In this document: positions 47,480 through 58,748 of the stretch, piece by piece
Layout of the letters: every line of letters begins with the position of its first letter
Position numbering within the stretch: position 1 is the first letter of the stretch
Origin: Wyeomyia smithii
Taxonomy: Eukaryota; Arthropoda; Insecta; Diptera; Culicidae
Reading direction: 5' to 3'
NCBI RefSeq assembly: GCF_029784165.1
Contig: NC_073695.1
Span: forward strand, 201,643,136 to 201,707,135
DNA length: 64,000 bases
Notes under the pieces: generated by a model
The model's database searches: none
Seen by the model: the letters and a program-made list of their open reading frames with translations, nothing else
What the model was told of the DNA's origin: nothing
Made by a program: the position numbers and the translations under genes

Positions 47480-47939
47480 TTGCCCACAAGCCAGTGCAGT
47501 GTTCAGAATCGAGAGCACGTGCAATCCTGGCGGCGAAAAACGAAGATATCGACGATTTTAATTTTATCGTTCAAAACAAAATTCTTGGAAATAAACAGAA
47601 TTTATGAATAATTTAATAGATTACATGGATAATCGTGAAGAAGGAACTAACTATCCAACGGAACATGCTTGAAAATCTCAATCAACCAAAATTATGTGAA
47701 GCCTTTAAAAACCAATGTATCACAAGCAGCGATACTTTAAGTCAAATTGAAGAGCGAGGATGTTCACATTCCGATGAGACCAATCATTTCTAACAATTTG
47801 CCTCTTGAGTTTGAACGTACTATAAACAAATCGTAAGTAGGTATGTGAAATCAATTCAAAGTTCATATGCCTTCTTAGTTCAAAATTAATTAGATGAAGA
47901 GAAAAAAATGGATGGGACGAATGAGTTTACCGGGTCAGC
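47480..47939 (+). pseudogene. 3' end of a Helitron: helicase C-terminal relic plus terminus
   Basis: The decayed plus-strand reading includes SRARAILAAKNEDIDDFNF and then IVQNKIL. This matches the PIF1-type helicase motif of Helitron Rep/Hel proteins (R-AIL-P-N..V..IN.-I). Later pieces (LNQPKLCEA, and PIISNNLPLEFER in another frame) match the LDP..GLCNGTR and LPF.F.R-type C-terminal blocks. The terminus GGGACGAATGAGTTTACCGGG and then TCAGCTAG ends at 47939. It closely resembles the 3' end of the element at 13475-14984. Confidence 0.65.
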
Positions 47940-47945
47940 TAGTTT

Positions 47946-50582
47946 CATAATAAAATTTCACATTTCACGTTCATTAATCCGAAACCACGAATAGCGGATC
48001 TGCACCGTGAAAAAATATCTATTTTTTTATACCTGTTTAAAATCTTATGATCTATACTCTATTGTAATATTAAAAACTTCATTATACAAGAAACAATTAC
48101 ACTAGTCAAATTTACTCGTTTTCTGAATGGTAATAAGTAATTCAGCATCTTATTTTACTCGTTTTTTGCTGATTTGAATTCGGCGTAATATTTTAGTTTT
48201 CATTAAAGGCTTCTAGTATACTGTACGACTGCCATTTAGAAGCGCAAGTAATACGACGGACGCTAGCCAAGTTGGTGGAACCAGACTCTCTTATCTACCG
48301 TGACAGAGGACACACTTGACCTATGACTGTCTGGCGTGATGTCAACGTTGCCATTTATAATTAATACGGTATCAAAAGAGGGTGGCTTGTCTGAAAACAA
48401 GAGCAAAAAACACTAGTGGAGTGGATGTTCAAATATTCCGGTAGAATTGAAGCTTCAAAAACAATTTATGTTTTTTTTTCTATCTTTCATAAATGCTGTT
48501 CGAAGACTCCATGCAGAATATGCAATAATTAAGGTAGAATTTGATTCAACTTTTTGGTCATCCCTGTTATGAAGTCAATGGAACGGCAACTATTATGGCA
48601 AGCGTAGAGCTGACATAGATGTTGAAGGTAAAATGACGGTAGGTAGTAGTGACCGTCGTTACAAGAAATTGGAATATAACGATATAATCGCAAGCAGGAG
48701 CGATAAATAACCGATGGCGTAATGTAGGAGGTAACATGTTTCTCAATCGATCAGGATAAGTTCATTAGCCTTTTCTCTAGAGACTTGAAACGACAAGACT
48801 TTGTTTTATAGTATTTTTACTCTTTTAGATTAATTTAATTACATTTCGTAACTGCATTTTATAACATTGGTTGGATTGAACACATATTTACCAAGATAAC
48901 CATATCACAACGTTCTGATAAACTATCGAAAAAATGTGTAGAATCATTTCAGTAAGCACACATCAAACACAAATGGTTAATGAAACAAAATAATAAATTA
49001 ATATTTGTCTATTGTACACACCAAAGCAAATGGAAAACTGCTGATAGTAAGAGGTAATAAATCTTCGTGGACCTTCTGCAGGAAATGAGATTAAAGACCT
49101 ATAATTTCAGCAGTTTCATATGAGAACAAAGCGGACAGCCCAAATCGATTGGTTAGAATTGATATTAACACCACCAAGTGATAAACTAGCTATAAAAGAT
49201 ATCCGCTTTCTGTTTTTCAAGTTCAATCAATCAACTCGTATCGATGGCGCGCTATTCGGCGCTAATCACATAAAATGCGCCCTTCGCCTTCAAAGCTCTT
49301 ATCATACAGTGGGCCACAGAATCATCACTCGCTCATCAAAAATCAGTTCAAACGACGAGAAACCCAGTGAAAAGGGCATCACGGCCCACGGATCTAGATA
49401 GCCACAGCGAAGGCCTTGATCGTGAACCTGACCGACGATGTGTGCGACATTTATAAATCTTTTTAAATCGTCGTAATTATATTTTGACACCTTTTGGTTG
49501 GCCACGTGGAGTCCAAAAGGCTGATAAAATAACGCCTTTGATTAATGCAGTCTGCATCGAAGATTGGAGATCGTTTTAAAAAATCGTAAATTCATCAATT
49601 AATACTGTTCACTTTGATGATACTCAGCTAGCATTTATCAACCAGCTTGCTGGCCTTATTAATTATGCAAAACAACCACATTTTTCGGCGAACAAAGAAT
49701 CTCCACCATTGGCCTGTTGTGATTATATAACCCGAAATGAAAAAAAAAAAAAATCCACACAGCCTCGCAGAGCATCATCGTTGGAGCGAACTCAACAGCG
49801 GATTTTTTTTTGGCAAATAGGCTAAGAACACCCCATCCCCATCCTACTCGGCAATAAAAGTCTAAATGGGGCGCCCCAGCTGACTGAATAAATATTGGTC
49901 TTAGAGTCAATTCCATTACCAAAATGGAACGTTTTGTGGCGGTAATCGCATCATAATCCTCGGACTGCGACGGGTTTTCGATCAACGACGCTGCCGCGAT
50001 AATCGTTGGGTACAATCCTCCAGAGTTTCCAGAAAGTTCTAGCCACTGATTGAACGGAGAGAACGACAATTATGATAACGACGGTCTCGGGCAGTCCGGT
50101 GAATTGTTGAGTTGGTAATATATATGCTAAAGAAAATGTTTTGATAACAAGTTCTCCACGTGGTAACAAGAGCAGATGATGCGAAAGAAATTGGTTTGGT
50201 AAACATTATTCGACTTATATGACTGGTACCAGGAAATTGCTTATGGTTTTGTGCACGCGACGAAAAAACACATGTTTTCGATTCCACTTAATGTACTCTG
50301 TTGATATCGCTTAATTTTGTGATTGATCGTAAACTTAGTTATTTATCGTGCGACATTCGTTTACCAGCGAATAGCAAACGTTCAGCTTATTTTTGCAAAT
50401 TTGATTGTAGTGATTTGTAAACCTGCCTGTAACCTCTATCCAAAATCTATTATCAGTCCAAATTTTCGTTTCAACGTTTGGATGCTACTGAGGGTTTTCA
50501 TGCCAAAGGATCTACATATTCCGATTTGAATGAAACTTTGCACACGAATTAAGTTCGGTAGACTGTATATTTTCAACGGATG
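47946..50582. other. Unassigned 2.6 kb
   Basis: No gene recognised. GC-richer patches lie near 48250-48340 and 49200-49440. Some may be host non-coding or exonic DNA. Confidence 0.35.
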
Positions 50583-50755
50583 GGGAAATCTTCAAAACCA
50601 AAGTGTAATTTTCTAAAAGGACGTTTGCATGTTTGTGTATATTTTATTTAGAGCATTGCAGCTCAAAAACCTTTGGTTGTACAGAAAGACTGTTTAAAAA
50701 TGAGTTGGAAGGAATACACTGAGGAAAACGATATTTTGAGCAAAATAAATTGGAA
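50583..50755. repeat. Direct repeat, copy 1 (intact site)
   Basis: About 170 bp starting GGGGAAATCTTCAAAACC. It recurs at 51358-51477 plus 55450-55482, where the LOA-like element has inserted. Thus this copy shows the uninterrupted site around TTGGAAGGAATACACTGAGG. Confidence 0.8.
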
Positions 50756-50874
50756 ATGATCACCAAATTTCGAATAACATGATAAACAGTTACAACCTAC
50801 ATTTTGGTGTGGAAAATGACCTAGTAATTGTTTCTAGCAATTTAAGTTTTAAAAATTCTATTCAAAAAACCTAT

Positions 50875-51409
50875 GCTTTCTTCATTTCTTCAACTGCCTT
50901 CAGTAATTTGGGATGTTTCAGAAGATGCTCCTCGGTCCAGTAATTCTTAATTGGGTGCAGCTTCGGAACATTGAGGAGGTAAAGCACTTTCGGCACGTAA
51001 TCGTCGTTCTACGCCCTATACCACTCCAGCACGTCTTTCATGTAGTGGCATGATTTCAAATCCGAAGGTCAAGAAGATCATTAAAGAAACCCGAATAGGT
51101 ACAGCTGTCCATCAATAGTGGAATCGCTTGTCAAATAACAACATCTGAAATATAAGGTTCCTGGGATCTATTTGAGGTAACATAAATATCGTTATCTATT
51201 ACGCAGAAGTGTGATTTTGTCAGCTTTTGGTCATACATGTTAACTTCCGGGCACGGTTCCCTGCAACCGTATTCTGCTTTTGTGGCTGTTTGGAGCCTTT
51301 CAAACCCTACGTAATACAGTTCGAGTTTTGGAATTATGCACGATAGTTTTGCTAGAGAAATCTTCAAAACTAAAAAGTAATTTTCTAAAAAACGTTTGCA
51401 TGTTTTCAT
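50875..51409 (-). pseudogene. ITmD37E transposase relic (Tc1/mariner superfamily)
   Basis: Reading right to left, YDQKLTKSHFCVIDND corresponds to the block with the first catalytic Asp. SDLKSCHYMKDVLEWYRA and then VPKLHPIKNYW carry the second Asp and the position of the third residue. Exactly 37 residues separate the second Asp from the residue in the HPI(K)NYW motif, which is Lys in place of the catalytic Glu. D37E spacing is the mark of the ITmD37E group described from mosquitoes. Stops occur after WYRA and at 51131. The terminal repeats were not located. The enzyme could not have been active with Lys here. Confidence 0.78.
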
Positions 51410-51477
51410 ATATATTATTTAGAGCATTGCAGCTTAAAAACCTTTGGTTGGTTGTTTAAAAATAAATTGGAAGGAAT
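51358..51477. repeat. Direct repeat, copy 2 (interrupted by the LOA-like element)
   Basis: Homologous to 50583-50755. It continues after the retrotransposon at 55450-55482. Confidence 0.8.
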
Positions 51478-51576
51478 TTTTACTAATGTATGCCTGAAGA
51501 GCACTGGGTACTGAAATGCCACTGTGATAGTCTTACTGATTGTCTTTTGTGGCTGGCCCCGATTGCTGTGCACAGG

Positions 51577-54420
51577 TTACGGATTGCTCGTACTCATTGA
51601 TGGAGTAGAACTGTTTTGCTGTAAACCTGTACCCCAATCAGGTACAACATAGTTGATGAAACTAATGACCTGCTTGGGATTAGAGCTCCATACTTGGTAT
51701 GGAGTTAAAAGGTAACTTCCTAAGAAGTTGTACCTAGAGGAAGCAAGAGCTTCGCAAGAGCAAAGCAAATGCTCTGAACTCTCTGGCTCAGATTTGCAGA
51801 ATCGGCAGGTGTCGTTCAACACTACACCGATTTTCTTTGAATGATAAAAAGCGGGACAGTGTCCGGTAAGGAGTCCCGTGATTATCCGTAGTTCATTACG
51901 ATTTAGACTAAGTAACTTTCGGAATTGGACGTACCCAGAAACGGCTCGGGGTCAATAAACCGCTGAGCTGATCCCTGTCTTGCTAGGTAGTCAGCTTGTT
52001 CATTACCCTCGACTCCGCAATGTCCGGGCACCCAAAACAGAAAAACTGAGTTCTGCCGGGAGAGTTCCCGTAGAGTTTCAATGCATTCCTAAACAAGTTT
52101 GGAAGCGCATTTGACGGACTTAAGTGCTAGTAGTGCAGCTTGACTGTTCGAGAATATACCGATTTTCGCATGTCTGTAGTTGCGTTTCAGACATATTTTT
52201 GCGCAGATATATATGGCATATACCTCTGCTTGAAAAACGGTGGGCCATTTGCCCAGGGAAAATGTTTCCCTGATACCGGGTCCGTATATACCGGATCCCG
52301 TTAGGGATCCCATTTTCGAGCCATCCGTATAAAAACTGACGATGCCAGGTGGAAGATTAGGCCCTCCATTGTTCCACATAGAGCGGTTTGTTTCCATCAC
52401 TCTATACGGAATATCCATGTTGGTCCTAACGTCCATCCAGTCGGAGACTGTAGTTAATAGCGGAGTTAGTTTGAACTCCCTAAGTATGCGAAGGTGGCAG
52501 AGCATTGCTTCCATGGCTGCAGTTGGAGTTGTTCGCATAGCGCTGGTAACCGAAAGACATGCAAGTCTTTGAACTTTTTTGAGTTTGGCTTGCGCAGTCT
52601 TTTCGTTCACCTTGGGCCAACACACAAGGGCAGCATAGGTGATTCTTGGTCGGGCAATGGTCTTGTAAGACCAGAGTGCCAAGTCTTGTTTCAGTCCCCA
52701 GGTCTTATCGAACAGAGTTCTGCAGGCCCAGATCGCCGAGATCGCTTTCTTAGCGGCATGATCCAGTTGTGCAGACCAATTCAGTTTCTTATCCAGAATG
52801 ATTCCGAGGTATTTCATTGCTGAAGCCCAGTCTGACTCCATTCAGTGTTGGAGGAGTGATGGAGATCTTCCTTCGTCTACTGAATGGAATTAGGACTGTT
52901 TTTAAGGGGTTTATGTTTAGACCCTCCTGCAGACACCATAACGTGGTGGCATCCAGAGCCGCTTGCATTCGGCTAGACAGAGTTGCGTCACCTTTACCTC
53001 TGACGATGAGGACGATGTCATCAGCGTATCCAATGACCTCGTATCTAAGCTGTGAAAGCTTATTGAGAAGTGCGTCGACAACTAGTGACCATAACAAGGG
53101 CGAGAGGACTCCTCCTTGCGGGCATCCCTTGATCATTGATATTGTTACAGACGAATCTCCCAAGGTTGCTGTGATCACTCCGCTATAGAGCATTGCGTGT
53201 ATCCAGCTCCTTGAAGTGTGGTCGATTCTCTTATGAGAGAGAGCCGTATCAATTGATGCAAAGGACGTGTTATCGAAGGCTCCTTCAATATCAAGAAAGG
53301 CACATAGCGCCGTCCCCTGACAACTCAGAGACTTTTCAATCAACGTCACTAAGCTGTGAAGAGCAGTTTCTGTTGACTTGCCGCTTTGATAGGCATGTTG
53401 GTTCCTATTCAGCGAGGAGTCTTTAAGAAACTCATCACGGATATATTTATCCATTATTTTCTCCATCAACTTGAGGAGTGATGAAGTCAGACTTATGGGT
53501 CTGAAAGTCTTAGGTAGGGTTTTATCCTTTCTTCCAACTTTGGGGATAAACACTACTTTCACCTTCAGCCAGTTATCCGGAATATGACCCAGGATAAAGC
53601 TGGCTCTGAAGAGGTTTATGAGTTCGGACATGATAGCTGCGGCCTATTTTCGTAGAAAGATGGGTAGTATGCCGTCTGGACCTGGAGACTTCATAGGGTC
53701 GAGTGAGTTTAGAGCCCAACCTATTGAAGCCTCCGTGAACAGTCGGCGGGCCAGCAGGGTGGACTCTCGAGACGCCATATGTCTCGAGTTGTCTCGCCGT
53801 GACCCACCGCTATTCTGTTCTTCAGTCTCTGTCGATCCGGGAAAGTGAGAACCTCCAACGTTTCCTTGGTAGTGACACTGAGGCATCCATCCTCTTTCCT
53901 TTCCTTTCCTTACTTTGGACATCGCCTTTTGGAGCCGCGTAGCTTCCGGCAGAGTTTGGATTCTTTCACAGAAACTAACTCTGGGTTTCCGTTTAGCCCT
54001 GCGTAGCTCGGCGTTGTACCTAGTGAGGGACGCGCTGTAGTCATCCCAGTTAGATGAGACTTTTGCCCTGTTGAACAACCGCCTAGTTTTCCGACGAAGG
54101 TCACTGAGTTGATCATTCCACCAGGGTACGTCACGGCATACAGACCGCTGTATTAGTGGACAGTTTGCATTAAAAGCATCCATGATTCTGTTTTGTAGAT
54201 CATTTGCTGCCGAATTCAGGTCAACTGAATTTCGAATGTAGCTGTTTCTGAAGGTTCGTGAATCGATTAGGTGTTCCTTAAAAGATTCCCAATCAGTATT
54301 CTTAGGATTTCTGTACAGCTCTCTTTTCAGAGGGTTAGCCTCTATATTAAAAACTATGTGTCTGTGGTCCGACAAACTAGGTTCATCGGAGACATGCCAA
54401 TTTTTAATCCTTTCAGAAAT
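51577..54420 (-). pseudogene. LOA-like ORF2 remnant (endonuclease end, RT, RNase H)
   Basis: It starts in the last part of the endonuclease (WHVSDEPSLSDHRHI, about 54405-54360). The RT follows, with FRPISL, QHAYQSGKSTETALH, FLDIEGAFDN, GCPQGGVLSPLLW and the catalytic GYADD at about 53030. The RNase H domain (about 52330-51990) has YTDGSKM and FQAEVYAI, but FSNSQAAL in place of a SDSQ-type motif, so one catalytic Asp is Asn. A Cys-rich C-terminus (CRFCKSEPESSEHLLC) lies at about 51815-51765. In-frame stops lie at 53644 and 52089. Frameshifts lie near 52800-52840 and in the 51850-51950 region. The protein cannot be made. Confidence 0.9.
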
Positions 54421-55106
54421 AGAGATAAACTTGGGCTTGGTGGTTGGATTTTCCTGGTCAGCCATGTGATCGAGGATGGAGGTCCGGACAGTCTGAAGCT
54501 GGTCCGTTGTGAGTAGGGAGCTGGGGTGGGTAGCAGAAGTAACCGTGAGGCTTATAGCTCCCACCATGTCCCTAACAGTGGCTGTCGGGAGCGGCTTCGG
54601 ACCCGATGACCCCAACCCAGTGCCGTTCCGCAGTTTTTTAGGCTGTGGACACTTAGTACTGGTGTTTGGGGACACCAAGTCGTCCGACCGCTGACGCTTG
54701 ACGGCGACTTGGTTTGTTTGAGCAAGCTGCTCTGTCGGAAGGAGGGCCAGCTTCATGGCTTCTTCGTACGAGAGACCGGAGCGAAGATTTTTGCTCTGAC
54801 GCAGCCTTTGAAAGTCGCTTGACAAGGGGTGCCGATGATTCGGGTTTCCCTGCGTCATCGGGCCTTGTCTCTGGACCGGGAACGAAGTCCATTAGACTTT
54901 CGTCATTCCCTTGTGGAGAACGTAGGATTAGGGATGAAGCAGAAGGTTCTCCGTCCAGCGATGTCGAGGTTGAAATCATCCTCATGCTCCATCTCCTCCG
55001 TTCTGCCCGGTGCGTTTGTTTTTATTGGACTACGCTCCGATAAGTCCATGGGTTCCGGCAAAGAAAGGCTGCCGGTGGCCGAATTTTGTGAAGTTTTGTC
55101 GTTCAT
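54420..55106 (-). pseudogene. LOA-like ORF1 remnant, fused in frame to ORF2
   Basis: The likely start is the ATG at 55106 (MNDKTSQNS). Two frameshifts (near 54965 and 54830) break it. The later part, LRSGLSYEEAMKLAL, resembles the conserved central part of LOA-clade ORF1 proteins. No zinc knuckles are left: after TTKPKF the frame passes near 54420 directly into the end of the endonuclease. The fused open frame runs from 54858 to 53644 (404 codons). Confidence 0.8.
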
Positions 55107-55482
55107 AAAATTCCCACGAGTCGCTGGGTAAAGAAGAGTCCGCTGCATCAGTGACCCGCGTGATGCAGTAAGGGCTGATCACTGTGAAGGGTGCTCTGGT
55201 GCTCCACAGGCTCCGTTAGAGGCTGGGTATTTCTTAAACCCCCCCCCCACCACTTCATCCATCGGCACGGGTCGCATAACACCTTAGCTTAGGGGTTTTA
55301 ACCATTGGATTTTACGCAACAACCATGGTTAAGGGCTGTTGCAACCATCCTCCTTTACCGGGGCTTTGGACCCTCTGCTCCAGTTCTCAATAATCCATGT
55401 CTATTCGTAAAGGCTAAACTGAACCAAGAGAACCGTAACAGGCGGAGTTAATTGGAAGGAATACACTGAGGAAAAACAATAT

Positions 55483-55869
55483 TGTCATTGTTGTCATTGT
55501 TAAATGTATAGCCCGTGCTTTCCGCTAAGTCAGCATATCTAGGGACTAACCCCTGGTCTATACACGTATTTTAATCCTTCCCGTTGCACGTGTCGGCGTG
55601 TGCGATACTCTAGACTCACATGGGTGGACGTATCCGGGTCTTCCCCTGGGTAGGCGCGATGTCCGGCCAGGCTCTGGTACATTATCATTAGTTCCAGTCA
55701 ATTATGCATTCGTAGTTTGTTAATATAAATCTATTATTGTTATTATTTCTACTCACCTTTCTGTTGTGTTAGAATTTCCGTACTCACGAGTCCTTCAATT
55801 GTTCTTGATTGTTTTGTTATTCGGGATCGGTTTCTGACGAAGAATCATCGGATGTTTCAAGGTGGAGAT
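55483..55869. other. Unassigned spacer
   Basis: No gene recognised. GC-richer around 55500-55680. Confidence 0.35.
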
Positions 55870-56019
55870 GTTCATGTTGCGGTTTTGGGCGGGTTTATTC
55901 GTCTTCTGTGTCAGTAAAACCACACTGAAAATATGTTTTAGTTTATTCCACGAAAACGTATGTTTTATATACAAAACCTTTTGTTGTTTTCTGCAACGAA
56001 ACCAATGCGTAATAAATAT

Positions 56020-56290
56020 AAAAGTACTTTCGTCAGAACTGTTAAAATTGTTACAGATTTCTATTTGTATACGTAACGAAAGGTTTTAAAAATAAACGCA
56101 ATCAATCGTACAAACAAACGCTGCATAATGTAAATAGTACGAAAAATTAGTAAGCTGACGCAAATAATTCGTACGAAGAACGCTGCATAATGTAAATAGT
56201 ACGAAAAATTAATAAGCTTACGCAAATAATTCGTACAAAGAACGCTGCATAATGTAAATAGTACGAAAAATTGCTCTGTTTATACGAAAT
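56020..56290. repeat. 62-bp tandem repeats within a ~548-bp duplicated block, copy 1
   Basis: The 62-bp unit starting AACGCTGCATAATGTAAATA occurs at 56117, 56179 and 56241. The preceding AGTACTTTCGTCAGAAC block (56024) recurs at 56573, giving a larger direct repeat. Confidence 0.88.
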
Positions 56291-56569
56291 CAAAAATAAC
56301 AGAACACCTTCAAGTAATTACTCGTTGTTATCCACGTTCATACGAAAGTACATTTGTGAATTGGACAAATTATGCGTAAGTTGCAATTCTATTTGATAAC
56401 TTGCAATACGAATATTCTATAAAAACAACAAAAGTGCTATACACTCTACGAAATCCATGTTTACGAAATGTGCGTGAGTGGAATAACGAAAAAATATTTT
56501 CAGTGTGGTACATTTTTAATGAAAATGAAGGCACTTTCGTCTTTTTTTTTTACTTTTTTATTGAATATG

Positions 56570-57110
56570 AAGGTACTTTCGTCAGAACGGTCAAAACGGT
56601 TGCAGATTTCTATTTGTATGTGTAATGAAAGGTTCAAGAAATGAACGCAATCAAACAAACAAACGCTGCATAATGTAAATAGTACGAAAAATTAGTAAGG
56701 GGCCGTTCCTAAACCACGTGGTCATAAAGAGGCCATAAATGACCACGTGATCTTTTTTCCTGTGTTATAATTTATTGTTGCCACCAAGTCATGAATGAAG
56801 CTTTTGCGTTTTAGAAATATAGAATGTACTAAAAGTTTAATAATAAAAATGCCAAAATTTAAGTGAATTTTTGGCACTTGGCAAATGAAAAGACCACGTG
56901 GTTAAAATCGCAAGGGGGCGGGGGGGGGGGTTTGGCCAATAGACCACGAAAGACCACGGGGGGGTACGGGGGGTATAAAAAGTGACCAAAACACGACCAC
57001 GTGGTTTAGGAACGGCCCCTAAGCTTACGCAATAACATATACATTATACGAAATCAAAAATAATAGAACACAAAAATTTCGTTCAAGTAAATACTCGTGC
57101 TTCGATCGAA
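56570..57110. repeat. Duplicated block, copy 2 (interrupted by a MITE)
   Basis: It holds one AACGCTGCATAATGTAAATA unit at 56662. It is interrupted by the MITE at 56699-57019, and continues with GCTTACGC and the AACAGAACAC-like part. Confidence 0.8.
56699..57019. mobile_element. PIF/Harbinger-type MITE (321 bp) with reconstructable empty site
   Basis: Perfect 25-bp terminal inverted repeats begin GGGGCCGTTCCTAAACCACG. Flanks are TAA (56696-56698 and 57020-57022), a 3-bp T-W-A target typical of PIF/Harbinger elements. The neighbouring 62-bp repeats contain the uninterrupted site (ATTARTAAGCTKACGC), which confirms the limits base by base. A diverged relative lies at 35136-35297. Confidence 0.9.
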
Positions 57111-57119
57111 AAACTGTAT

Positions 57120-57173
57120 TTTTATTTTGGGGGATCCGGGCCCCGGGCCTCGACAATTGTAAATCCGGCTCTG
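57120..57173. mobile_element. Solitary right end of a hAT-type element
   Basis: G/C runs followed by AAATCCGGCTCTG, identical in style to the right end of 2706-4002. No matching left end was found, so the element is truncated or its left end was lost. Confidence 0.65.
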
Positions 57174-57329
57174 TCCACAACGTATGTTTCATGGTCAATT
57201 ACGACGTATGAAAATTTTCCAAGAAATCACTTCACTTTTTTTCTTCATTTTGTAGGACTTCAAACAGGAACACTTCTTTGATTACCCCATGAACTAATAA
57301 CATTTTTTGTCTGACTTACATTTTAAGTT

Positions 57330-57515
57330 GTAAAGTAGGTAATGTATGTGAATTTTTCGAGGATGCGAAAAATGAACATGGGCTGGGGATGTGAATAAGA
57401 CTTAGAAAAAAATTCCCTCGTCCATACGGGACTAGAACCTGCAATCTCCGATGTCTCCGGCATGGTGTTTTGGCCAATTAAACTACTGGGAAAGGTAGTT
57501 TCCTCTAAGACCAAT
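57330..57515 (-). mobile_element. tRNA-derived SINE, family D
   Basis: On the minus strand a tRNA-like head has an A-box-like TTTAATTGGCCA and a B box, GGTTCTAGTCC (about 57490-57430), then a pyrimidine-richer body. The target duplication is not clear. Confidence 0.65.
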
Positions 57516-57539
57516 ATCGATCACCCTCCGTTATTGCGC

Positions 57540-58180
57540 TATGCTCCACACACGCATCGATCAACCACATACTTCTTTGATTTCTGAACGAATCCTAGTT
57601 GCATCCCTACTGTTGGAGAGTACGGTCGATTCAGAGTTGATATTTGTTGACACTTCTGAGTGAAAGTGGTGGTCAGAATCGACGTTTGCGCCACGATAGG
57701 TTCGGACAACGATAATATCCGAGAAATACCTTCCGCAGACGTGATCGATTCGGGATCCGGTCTGTTGTGGTGATCTCTAGATGTACTGATATCAAAGGGT
57801 GACCATGTTCTTGGAGGCGGTGAAGTTGATGAGTCAGAGGCCATTCGTTCGTGAACCTGTGTGCGCTGAACTTCCCAATAATCGAATTTCTCCTCCTACC
57901 TGAGCTGAGTGTTGAAATCTGCGATGACAATTTTGACCCATCGTGAGAAGCTCTGGAGAATAAGATGGGTCCTGGCGTTGTGTTTTCCAGCCCAAAGTAA
58001 AGCCATTGAATACAATGCAAATTTTGAGAAGCCTGGTCATACGATTTTCGGGTGAGACGGAGATCACCAAAGTTTGCCCGAACAAGCTGGGCTTTCGGTG
58101 TCTAACCTCAAATAAGCAAACGATATTGTTGCTTTTAAGCTTTTTACGTGGGAGTACTACGCACACATTATAGTTCATGT
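57540..58180 (-). pseudogene. RTE-like endonuclease relic (second copy)
   Basis: The minus strand, read across several frames, gives KIVIADFNTQ (the GDFN-type motif), GKFSAH, the TASKNMVTL block, IDHV..R-FSDI and VRTYRGANVDSDHH. These follow the endonuclease order of RTE-like elements, ending with the catalytic SDH. The sequence is broken by stops and frameshifts. No adjacent RT is present. Confidence 0.7.
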
Positions 58181-58552
58181 CTACATGAGGACAAGCTGAA
58201 ACCCGGAATAGGCTGTTCCAAGGACTCCAGCCTTTTACCAGTAAAGTTACCAGATTGTGAGTGATAGCGATGTAGTACGGTCGATAAAGGAATAAAAGCT
58301 TACATCCAATCAGCCTCTCGTAACTTTCCGATACGGGTCTACCCTGCCGAGCTATGTAGTATGCTTACTTGTACCGGGGGCACAGAACAGATATGTATCT
58401 TTAAACAAAATGTTTAAGCAGATCGGTGCTCATGCTTTCGTATTTCTTTTTCGTTTTGAACATTGTGGTATAATTCTTTGAATAAATGGTATAATTTCTG
58501 TTAAAACAATATTCTAACAGTGTGTACTCAATAACTTAAACATTGAAAAGCA
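58181..58552. other. Unassigned
   Basis: Nothing recognised between the endonuclease relic and the SINE. Confidence 0.35.
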
Positions 58553-58748
58553 AAACATTGGTGCTACAATCCGATTCTGAACTTGACCTTCTGTTCATTA
58601 TAACAGACTTTGCAGCCAACCATTTAATGTACGGGAAAATGGCGAGACAAGCGCTATGATCCTACTGATATTACCAGTCTCTCCCGAGTCGGGACTCGAA
58701 CCTACGACGACCGGCTTCTTAGGCCAGCATCGTACCTCGAGACCAACT
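58553..58748 (-). mobile_element. tRNA-derived SINE, family A, nearly complete
   Basis: Reverse complement of the SINE at 18151-18376 over nearly its full length. The head has B box complement GGACTCGAAC and A box complement CCTCGAGACCA (about 58675-58745). It is diverged by numerous substitutions, so older than that copy. Confidence 0.85.

Larger units (their letters stand above)
51478..55449 (-). mobile_element. LOA-like non-LTR retrotransposon, internally deleted
   Basis: Flanked by a perfect 13-bp target duplication, AATTGGAAGGAAT (51465-51477 and 55450-55462). It reads right to left. A GC-rich 5' UTR with a C-run (near 55240) is followed by ORF1 remnants, most of ORF2 (RT, RNase H, C-terminal Cys/His region) and a short 3' end without a long A-tail. 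GC content is clearly higher than in the surroundings. At ~4 kb it lacks over 1.5 kb compared with typical elements, because the end of ORF1 and most of the endonuclease are gone. Close matches exist in the relic at 18425-18800. Confidence 0.9.
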
